DNA from: Sporisorium sorghi
Taxonomy: Eukaryota > Basidiomycota > Ustilaginomycetes > Ustilaginales > Ustilaginaceae
Assembly (NCBI GenBank): GCA_023212695.1
Contig: JALCCG010000270.1
Span: 9,637 to 28,134, forward strand
Length of the DNA stretch: 18,498 nt
Reading direction: 5' to 3'
Shown: piece by piece, positions 8,936-15,730 of the stretch
How positions within the stretch are numbered: position 1 is the first letter of the stretch
Layout: each line of letters starts with the position of its first letter
Made by a program: the position numbers and the translations under genes
The notes under the pieces: model-generated
The model's input: the letters and a program-made list of their open reading frames with translations, nothing else
Databases searched by the model: none
What the model was told of the DNA's origin: nothing

Positions 8936-9352
8936 TTCTTTGAGAAGCTGCAACAACTTAATGCTTTTTGGAGCAGATCGCTTTGGTTTGTCTGCTTGTA
9001 TGCTCTACACCTTTGAATGTCTTAGAGGTCCTCCTGCAAGGATTCTAACTGGACTCGTTGACTTTGGCTGCGTGAGGCGTCGACGCCAACGCCCAGCTTG
9101 AGTGAGAGATGAAGTCGAAAATTTTTGGGGTGCTCTCGGTGGTACCACTTTCACCAAGGTGGGCTGTGGAGAGCGTTGTGTGCGCCACAATGCCTAGCAT
9201 AGGAGCACGGGTGGGGCTGTTGATGAAGTTGCATGCTTCTCGGTGTCTTTTTGCAGAGATCGCCGGGTCCGATGCCGTGCAGTGTGCGACTGTTTGTGAT
9301 GGTGTGGTGGGTGTTGCGACGTGGGTTGGGAGCAGCGCACTGGGCGAGAAGG
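8933..9352. other. Intergenic spacer between CRY-DASH and tyrosinase genes
   Basis: This carries the rest of the CRY-DASH 3' region and the upstream promoter of the tyrosinase gene. The DNA is G/T-rich on the plus strand. An open frame beginning with ATG at 9109 runs to 9489, but it starts upstream of the TATA box, has no domain and overlaps the tyrosinase start, so it is not called. Confidence 0.5.
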
Positions 9353-9360
9353 TATATAAG
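9353..9360 (+). promoter_or_regulatory. TATA box of the tyrosinase gene
   Basis: TATATAAG lies 117 bases before the ATG at 9477. C/T-rich DNA at about 9390-9420 is a plausible start-site zone, and no ATG lies between 9371 and 9476. TATA-containing promoters usually belong to regulated rather than housekeeping genes, which fits a secreted oxidase. Confidence 0.65.
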
Positions 9361-9456
9361 ATGAGCGATGTGATTTGCGCTGGGGGAGCAACTACCTTCT
9401 GCTCCTCCATCTACACTGCGTCTACGCTCGCTGGGCCGAGGACGGAAACGGGTGGC

Positions 9457-9470
9457 AAAAAAAAAAAAAA
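9457..9470 (+). repeat. 14-A run just before the tyrosinase start codon
   Basis: Fourteen A residues end six bases before the ATG. If transcribed, this gives an A-rich, unstructured leader end, a favourable context for initiation. The homopolymer is also prone to length change. Confidence 0.9.
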
Positions 9471-9476
9471 GGAAAG

Positions 9477-10610
9477 ATGCGTGCCGTAGCGACATTGACG
9501 ACGCTGCTGCTGGTTCTGCTGTGCGGGCTGCAGCAGTGCGCGGCGAAAGAGACGTCGTTCTGGTCGTCGATCCACGCAATTGAAGCGCGCGATCTTGCGC
9601 TCCACCACCGCTCCTCCCCTCAAACCTCCCCTCCTCCCCTTCGCCGCGACACTAACACCGCGACACCCGCGGGGCACACCTCGTCCGTGCGGTGCACGCA
9701 CCCCGTCGCCCGAGTCTCGTTCTACACGCTCACCCCCGCCGAGCAATCCGCGTGGATCCGGGCGTTCCAGCAGCTCCACGCGCCTGGAAATTCGATCTTC
9801 ATCCGCGGCGGGAGCTACATGGACGACCTGGCCATGGTGCACATCGGCTTGCAGGAGGAACTGCACTACAACGCGTGTTTCCTCGTATGCCACACTGCGT
9901 TCCTCCGGGCGTTCTACAGCCTGATGCGCGTGTCCGGGTATCGGGGAAGGGAGGCGTACTGGGACATCGAGCACGACTGGCACGGCGGCATGCAGAACGC
10001 CGCGCTCTGGAAGGCTATCGGCGGCGACGACGGCAAGGGCGGCGCCATCCCCAACGGCCCGTTCAAACATCTCAAGTGCGGCGTGCTGCCCAACACGAAG
10101 AAGCCCGGCTACTCGTTCGTCAAGCCGCACTACGTCACGCGCCACTTCAACGCCGATTGGAACCACCACCCGCTCGTCAAAGGCGACATGTACACAAGCC
10201 ACTACAACACCAGCCTCTATCAACGCATCATCGACGCTCCCAGCTATACAGCGCTCCGCAAGCTCCTCGAAACCTCGATGCACGCGTGGACACACCAGAG
10301 CATCGGCGGCGAAATGTGGCTCTACTCAAGCCCCTGCGAACCCGCATTCTGGCTGCTCCATGCCGAAGTAGACCGCTTGTGGCGCTCCTATCAGCACAAG
10401 AGGGGCAACTGGTTCGAGTACGAGGGGCATAGAAGGATCAGAGAGGCCGATGGAAAGACGGTGATCAAGGTGGCGACGCTCGATGATACGATTGATTTCT
10501 ATGGGTTGTTCGAGAAGGTCAAGGTGAGGGATGTGATGCATCCCAGGAGGGGGATCATGTGTTTTAGATACGATCGGTTGTTTGGTGGGCAGATGGATAG
10601 TGACGCTTGA
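9477..10610 (+). CDS. Secreted short tyrosinase/catechol oxidase-like copper protein
   Basis: This type-3 copper enzyme would oxidise phenols or catechols to quinones, for melanin or cell-wall chemistry. The 377-residue product starts with a signal peptide (MRAVATLTTLLLVLLCG, likely cut after CAA at about 23), so it is extracellular. CuA ligands are H122, H130 and H139, with the usual eight residues between the last two. CuB ligands are H269, H273 and H295 in MHAWTHQSIGGEM and FWLLHAEVDRLW. It lacks the C-terminal lid domain of classic tyrosinases and so resembles the short secreted fungal class. Odd points: the usual PWHR around the third CuA histidine is VCHT, and the usual HH before the last ligand is LH. 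N244 is a glycosylation sequon. The ATG at 9477 is preferred because the upstream frame extension has no ATG and would mask the signal peptide. Catalytic activity is inferred. Confidence 0.88.
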   Translation: MRAVATLTTLLLVLLCGLQQCAAKETSFWSSIHAIEARDLALHHRSSPQTSPPPLRRDTNTATPAGHTSSVRCTHPVARVSFYTLTPAEQSAWIRAFQQLHAPGNSIFIRGGSYMDDLAMVHIGLQEELHYNACFLVCHTAFLRAFYSLMRVSGYRGREAYWDIEHDWHGGMQNAALWKAIGGDDGKGGAIPNGPFKHLKCGVLPNTKKPGYSFVKPHYVTRHFNADWNHHPLVKGDMYTSHYNTSLYQRIIDAPSYTALRKLLETSMHAWTHQSIGGEMWLYSSPCEPAFWLLHAEVDRLWRSYQHKRGNWFEYEGHRRIREADGKTVIKVATLDDTIDFYGLFEKVKVRDVMHPRRGIMCFRYDRLFGGQMDSDA

Positions 10611-10841
10611 GGAGATCTGTGTACTGCTCTGGCTCTTGTACTCCGCATTAGACTTGCCTGTCACATCATACGTTCGCTTTTTCTGTTCACAGTTCGGTTC
10701 TTCGTCACACTTCGCTTTTTCATCACACATTGCTTCTTGACAGTTCATCACACTTCTTCGCTTCATGCCTGTGCCATCGTCTTGTCATTTTACATTGAGA
10801 CGCTAGCCTCTTCAATCGAAACTTTCAATTCCCCCTACCGC
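10611..10841. other. Convergent 3' intergenic region
   Basis: This 231-bp spacer lies between the tyrosinase stop and the stop of the opposite-strand PPR gene. It must hold both transcript ends. Its central half carries degenerate TCACA...TTCGCTT repeats. No AATAAA was seen. Confidence 0.6.
10661..10766. repeat. Degenerate tandem TCACA/TTCGCTT repeats
   Basis: About five imperfect copies of a roughly 20-base unit are visible, each beginning TCACA or TTCACA and ending with a TTCGCTT or TTCTTCG variant. The copies are too divergent to be a simple microsatellite. They may be decayed tandem duplication or termination-related sequence. Confidence 0.45.
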
Positions 10842-13800
10842 TCATCCCCTACCATCAATCAAATCCCTCGCACTCCTCACCGCCTCCTCCCTCTGCCTCT
10901 CCCTGATAATCTCCACTTTCCGCTCATGCAGATCCAGCAAGCTCGCCGCTGTCTTGTACTTATCCAGCAACCGGATCACGTGCGCCGCGCCCTCGCGCAT
11001 CTCGGCCAGCCCGCGCGAGATCGCTTCCATGGTGACGAAATGCGCGTACCACGGCGAGAAGCTGTCTCTGGCCCGCAGGTCGCGCGAGTGCGGCAGTTTG
11101 GCGTCTGGGTTGAGGTAGAATGCGCCGGGCTCGGTGTATTCGTCTTTGGGGCGGGGAGCGGGTTCGGTGGCGAGGGCAACGTCGTCGTCGTCTACGTCTT
11201 CGCCTTCGCGGTGTGTGGTGCGGGCGCGGCGGTCGAAGGGGAGGTCGACGTAGGGGTCGTCGTCGGTTCGGCCCTGGTGTCGTCGGTTGGGTGGAGTCGA
11301 TGACACGATCGTCGCGTCCGAGCGGTGCGTCGCAGCCGGGTCAAGCAGCGTGTCTGGCGGCAGCGGATCGAAGTCTTCTGAATCCTCGTCCAGCTCCTCA
11401 GCTTCCAGGTCATCCCGTTGCTCGACAAACCTGTCCATCTGCGCCTCGACATCCGCGACCGCCTCGACTTCCTCATCCCCTTTGCCCACACCCAGCCGCG
11501 ACCGCATCCACGCATTGGGCGGATCGCGATACAGCACGTGCTCCACCACCGAGAGCGCCTCTTCCAGCTGCCCCGCTCGCGCCATCGACGCGGCCAGGTG
11601 GTTCCAGTTGTCCGAGTCGAACCCGAACCCGTCCTTCTTGGCCCGGGCCCAGATCTTGGCTACCTGGTCATGTCGCCCCGCAGTCGACAGCAGATCGATC
11701 ATGATTGAGATCGGAAGACAAAGCGTGCTGCGGCTGCTGGCGTCCTGCCTGCGCTTCGATGACGCCTCCCGTGCCGAGCCGTCGTCCACAGCTTGACCAT
11801 CGCCGTCCGTTTCGCTGTACGCATAGACACGACGACTGCTGCTGCGCGCCGACTTGAGCGCCGATTCGTAGATCTGGTCGAACAACGCCAGCGCGCCGTC
11901 GATGTCGCCCGCTCGTCGATATGCGTCGAGCAGCGGCGTCAGTGCTGGCACGGACAAGTACGGCATGCGGCGCGCCATGGTCTTGAGCGTCTGCTCCACC
12001 TTCTCTGGCTCGCCACGCCGTGCCTGTGCCACCATGAGCACCGTGTACAGATTCTCAAAAGGCGCACTGTGCTTCGCCGCAAGTCTGAGTCCACCTCCAA
12101 CACCACCAGCACCGCCTTGATCCGCCTTCTGCACCTTGGCCAACTGCGCACGAGTGGCAGGCACATCCCACGAGGACGGCCTGAAGATCCTCTTCGTCTC
12201 ATCCGTCACCAGCTGCGACACAAGATTGCACGCCAGGTCATAGTTGGCCTCGTTCTCGCTGTGCGCGTAGCTGTGCACCATGACGCTCCACGTGATGGCG
12301 CTCGGCGTGAGCTTTCGGCTCTGCATCTCGTCAAAGTAGTCCTTGGCCTCCTGTTGGTCGCCGAGACGCAGGTAGCCGTGGATCATGATGGTAAAGTGGT
12401 AGATGTTGGCGCCGTGTCCAGTGCCGCTTCCCGTCAGGTCAGGCAGCGCCGATTCTGCTTCGGAAAACACTTCTTCGGCGACATGCATGAGACCTGCATC
12501 GCACGCGCTTTGCAGCATGAGCGCGTAGGTGCTCGCATTCGGCACGAGACCCAGCTTGCGCACCGTGTCGACAAACTTCATCACCTTTTGGACCGGCAGC
12601 GAGCTGAGCACATATGCCTTCAGGATGATGTTGCACACCTCGATCGTCGGCCGGACTCGCGAATCGCGTTGGTCCTGCATCCACGCAAACAGCCGGATGG
12701 CGGCGTCATACAGCCCGGACTCGACAAAGCAGTTGAGCAGCGCAGCGTACGTGATGCGGTCTGGGGACTTGCCTGCAGCAATCATGGCTCGGAGTGCATG
12801 GGCTGCCGAGTCGGGATCGCGACGCAGGGCGAATCCATGGATGAGGATGGTGTAGGTGTACGTGTCTGGCTGCAGCCCGAAATCTTTCATCTGGTCAAAG
12901 ACAGCGAGGGCTGCATCGATGTTGGTCTTGCGGATGTGCATGTCGATGATGAGGTTGAAATCGGAGGATCGCGGCGTGATGCCCCGTTCTAGTCCTTGCG
13001 TCAGGTAGTATTCGGCCAGATCGACGTCATCGGAACGGTTGCAGGACTTGATGAGGAGGTTGTACGCCTTGCCATTGAGCGGGATCTTGCCGTCGGCGCA
13101 TTCGTCCTGGCGTTGAGCTTCGAAGTCAAACACCTCGGCGAGACGGGCATGGAGAGTCTGCACGTCGCCCCGTGCGGCAGCGAGTTCCGCCATGACTCTT
13201 CGAGCAAACTCGTCGTGACCTTTCGACGAGCGTCGCTTGAGGTGCGCCAGAAGCGCCGTCACCCGATCTGCACGATTGCGAGTGGCCCAGGAGAGGGTGA
13301 CGCTTCGTAGGAGTGCTACCGACGCACGACCCTGACCTTCTGCCTTGGCGTTGGTGACGCGGTGCAAGAGTGCCTCGAGGCGAGCTGCTGGAGCTTGACC
13401 TCCGCCTTCCTTGATCAAGCGACTGATGAGCCTAAAAGGCAAATGTACGCCTCGCGACCAGAGGTCGTCGTACAACTCGAGTGCTGCTTCCTTGCTCTTG
13501 CGGAGCAAAGATCGAAGGAAGATCTCGCAGGCGAATACAAAGCCAGGTTGTTCCGAGTCGCGGTTTTGACTGAGTGCTTCAAGGATACGGTGAGGGTCGT
13601 TGGTTTGAGACAAGCAGTGAAAGAAGGCAGTTCGAGCGTTCCTGAAAGCCTTGTGTGAGAGCAGGAATGCATGCGGCGAGTCGATGATCCACTCGAGAGT
13701 GTCCTTGATGGAATTGCGAGATTCGACTCGCGTCTCGAGCCCGCTTTCGAGGTCGGCTAGCATGCCACCATCCTCAAAAAAGCTTGGCTGGAGTCGGATA

Positions 13801-15017
13801 GCTTTCGACAGTACCCTGTGCGGTGGCTGGCAGTTGATTTCAAAGTCGATCGAGTCGGCAATGGTGAGCAAGGTGGTATGGATGGGCGACAAGTAGTCGT
13901 CACGCATGCGAGGATCGGTCTTGTACCTGTAGATGTCCGGGCGGCATTGGAGCAGCACGTTGTCCATGAGTTTGAGAGCTGCGATCGGCTGTGCCTGAAG
14001 CGCCACGGAGATGGGCTCCAGCAGCGCAATGGTAAGGTCCGAGTGCTTCAGAGTCGATGGTGATTTCGAGGATGCAGCCGATTGGCTTCTGGAGCGGACG
14101 ATGTGGCAATCTTGGAGGATGGCATTGATGCGTCGACCGACGAGATGTCGCAAGGCCTTGGAAGTGGGTAGCTGTGCTTTGTTGGTGGTGGTGTAGTGGG
14201 CCGACATGGCGAGATGTTGTGCGATGAGTACGCGCGTGGCCACAGGAAGGGTTTCCTTGTGCGCATACGTTTGGTATAAGCGCCAGAGACGATGGGCTGC
14301 ATGTCTGCGAAGATCGATGCCAAGCATATCGCTTCGCTGCTTCCAACCCGGGGCAAACTCGGCTCTCTGTTCAGCGAGACCCTTGTCGATGTCTGCCCTC
14401 ATTTGCTTGTCTTGCCGGGTAGGCCGCTTTCTAGCAGGTTTCCAAGGCGAGAGCCAGTGGTCGGGATCTGAGTCGATCTTGGCGGAAGGAGCAGCAGCAT
14501 GAGTGGAATCATCAACGCCATGTTGGTGATGCGCGGGCGATGAGGATAGGTCGTGCGAGGAAGGCAGATGTGAAGCATGCTGGTCTGCGTGTGAGTCGCC
14601 TATCCTGCTGGTGGCGGCTGCGGTGGAAGCGTATCGAGACTGATGATGTGATCGAGCCGGCTGAGTTCGAGTAGGGCCGTGCACCGAAAAGCTAAGTTCC
14701 TTTTGTTGAGGTGGAAAAGGCTGCCGCAATCTGCTGCGAGGCGATATTGATTTGACTCGGGCAGGTCCCGACGTACTGACAGCTGGATAGAGAATGTCGT
14801 AGAGTGACAGCGCAGTTTTGGAAAAGTCGGAAGATCCGGCAGCGGTGCGCGGTCCAACTGAACGGGAGGCGTGGCGACGGCTGCTGACCTGATCGATCCT
14901 CTCGATATCGGAGGCCAAGAGACAGATGCGCTTCGCCAGAGCGAGCAGCTCGAGCAGACCGTGCCTCTGCGTAGCCCTTGTCCGCACGAGGGCGGCTGCT
15001 GCTGGTGGCGGCCTCAT
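10842..15017 (-). CDS. Mitochondrial pentatricopeptide-repeat (PPR) protein, Cya5/Pet309-like
   Basis: PPR proteins bind organellar RNA and control its stability, processing or translation. This one has 1391 residues. The first 36 residues are rich in Arg/Ala/Leu without acidic residues, as in a mitochondrial presequence. Residues 37-200 look disordered. PPR motifs run from about 651 to 1160. Clear examples are AYNLLIKSCNRSDDVDLAEY (651), SDFNLIIDMHIRKTNIDAAL (685), YTYTILIHGFALRRDPDSAA (720), ITYAALLNCFVESGLYDAAI (755) and YHFTIMIHGYLRLGDQQEA (873). An acidic linker (1180-1290) leads to a compact, probably helical C-terminus containing WYAHFVTMEAISRGLAEM. Size and layout recall the fungal Cya5/Pet309 group, which acts on COX1 mRNA, but that assignment is tentative. 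The ATG at 15017 opens the frame; a 13-codon uORF lies upstream. It converges on the tyrosinase gene. Confidence 0.88.
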   Translation of the reverse strand: MRPPPAAAALVRTRATQRHGLLELLALAKRICLLASDIERIDQVSSRRHASRSVGPRTAAGSSDFSKTALSLYDILYPAVSTSGPARVKSISPRSRLRQPFPPQQKELSFSVHGPTRTQPARSHHQSRYASTAAATSRIGDSHADQHASHLPSSHDLSSSPAHHQHGVDDSTHAAAPSAKIDSDPDHWLSPWKPARKRPTRQDKQMRADIDKGLAEQRAEFAPGWKQRSDMLGIDLRRHAAHRLWRLYQTYAHKETLPVATRVLIAQHLAMSAHYTTTNKAQLPTSKALRHLVGRRINAILQDCHIVRSRSQSAASSKSPSTLKHSDLTIALLEPISVALQAQPIAALKLMDNVLLQCRPDIYRYKTDPRMRDDYLSPIHTTLLTIADSIDFEINCQPPHRVLSKAIRLQPSFFEDGGMLADLESGLETRVESRNSIKDTLEWIIDSPHAFLLSHKAFRNARTAFFHCLSQTNDPHRILEALSQNRDSEQPGFVFACEIFLRSLLRKSKEAALELYDDLWSRGVHLPFRLISRLIKEGGGQAPAARLEALLHRVTNAKAEGQGRASVALLRSVTLSWATRNRADRVTALLAHLKRRSSKGHDEFARRVMAELAAARGDVQTLHARLAEVFDFEAQRQDECADGKIPLNGKAYNLLIKSCNRSDDVDLAEYYLTQGLERGITPRSSDFNLIIDMHIRKTNIDAALAVFDQMKDFGLQPDTYTYTILIHGFALRRDPDSAAHALRAMIAAGKSPDRITYAALLNCFVESGLYDAAIRLFAWMQDQRDSRVRPTIEVCNIILKAYVLSSLPVQKVMKFVDTVRKLGLVPNASTYALMLQSACDAGLMHVAEEVFSEAESALPDLTGSGTGHGANIYHFTIMIHGYLRLGDQQEAKDYFDEMQSRKLTPSAITWSVMVHSYAHSENEANYDLACNLVSQLVTDETKRIFRPSSWDVPATRAQLAKVQKADQGGAGGVGGGLRLAAKHSAPFENLYTVLMVAQARRGEPEKVEQTLKTMARRMPYLSVPALTPLLDAYRRAGDIDGALALFDQIYESALKSARSSSRRVYAYSETDGDGQAVDDGSAREASSKRRQDASSRSTLCLPISIMIDLLSTAGRHDQVAKIWARAKKDGFGFDSDNWNHLAASMARAGQLEEALSVVEHVLYRDPPNAWMRSRLGVGKGDEEVEAVADVEAQMDRFVEQRDDLEAEELDEDSEDFDPLPPDTLLDPAATHRSDATIVSSTPPNRRHQGRTDDDPYVDLPFDRRARTTHREGEDVDDDDVALATEPAPRPKDEYTEPGAFYLNPDAKLPHSRDLRARDSFSPWYAHFVTMEAISRGLAEMREGAAHVIRLLDKYKTAASLLDLHERKVEIIRERQREEAVRSARDLIDGRG

Positions 15018-15072
15018 GCAGCTGTGCTACTTCTGGGCGAAGCAGGGCTCTTCGCCTCGGCAGCAGACGTGG

Positions 15073-15114
15073 CTACGGTCGAGATGGGAGGCCTGCGATG
15101 CGAGTGGTCGCCAT
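15073..15114 (-). other. Possible 13-codon uORF upstream of the PPR gene
   Basis: On the minus strand an ATG at 15114 opens a frame that ends in TAG at 15073-15075, 55 bases before the PPR start. Its context is weak (C at -3, G at +4). It matters only if transcription starts to the right of 15114, which is unknown. Confidence 0.3.
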
Positions 15115-15402
15115 AGGGGAGAAGCGTTTGGCGCAGCAAAATGCCTTGATGTAGATTTCGCGAATGGTTACCGACTCCACTGTCTATCCGCGAGAAGGAG
15201 AAGAGCCGATTTGTCCTGGGTAGACCTCGACACTGAGGCGGTTCCTTGAGCCTTTCCGGAGCGTAGCAATGTGCTCTAGTGTCTGCCGATCGAGCGAGTG
15301 TGATGTGGTTGAAGACAGTGAATGGTGACCCTGTGAGAAGGTGAACGAGTGTTGGTGTTTGCGTTTTGGCAAGAGTCGGCAGAGCTCTCTGTCAATCGTA
15401 GC

Positions 15403-15405
<3 letters not shown>

Positions 15406-15436
<31 letters not shown>
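15406..15436. repeat. 31-base poly-A tract
   Basis: An uninterrupted run of 31 A residues lies near the middle of the divergent promoter. Rigid poly(dA:dT) of this length strongly disfavours nucleosomes, so it may act as a shared promoter element. Confidence 0.95.
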
Positions 15437-15437
<1 letters not shown>

Positions 15438-15508
15438 GAGAATAACGTCAGCCACGCTTCTGTGACTGCAAAGGGCGAAGCGTGATTTCTTCCAGTCAGA
15501 AGCCTCGA

Positions 15509-15538
15509 TTTTTTTTTCTTTTTTTTTTTCTTTTTTCT
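15509..15538. repeat. T-rich tract
   Basis: T runs interrupted by single C residues lie about 70 bases right of the poly-A tract and 190 bases before the YAF9 ATG. A further run of eight T follows at about 15561-15568. Confidence 0.9.
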
Positions 15539-15730
15539 CGTGAGGTCTTCTCAGCCTTTCCTTTTTTTTGGAAGGCTAAATCTCCACTTTCTTCTCAACA
15601 TTCGCTTTCTCGCCCGAGTCGGTCCGAGACCAGAACGCGGGTGTCGGGACATGGCCACGTCTCGAGACCCTAACGCTTCTTCCTCCTCTTCTCTTCATTC
15701 TGCTCTCGACACCCATCTCAACGAACCATC

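Larger units (their letters stand above)
15018..15730. promoter_or_regulatory. Divergent promoter between the PPR and YAF9 genes
   Basis: This 713-bp region separates two divergent genes and must hold both promoters. It contains a 31-base A run (15406-15436) directly after GCTAT, and a T-rich tract (15509-15538). Together these form a central AT-rich island, likely a nucleosome-free region. The YAF9-proximal part (about 15660-15720) is C/T-rich like a start-site zone. Confidence 0.6.

Noticed and set aside
9375..9476. N-terminal extension of the tyrosinase to 9375
   Set aside because: The extension begins at TTG, not ATG, crosses the A14 run and would bury the signal peptide that starts at 9477.
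9109..9489. A 126-codon frame starting at 9109 upstream of the tyrosinase gene
   Set aside because: It starts before the TATA box at 9353, overlaps the tyrosinase start in another frame and has no family features.
9411..10295. A 294-codon antisense frame over the tyrosinase gene
   Set aside because: It is a shadow of the real gene: the six copper ligands and signal peptide on the plus strand settle which strand codes.
11793..12992. A 399-codon plus-strand frame over the PPR gene
   Set aside because: It lies opposite clear PPR motifs and its translation is Arg/His/Val-rich without any domain.
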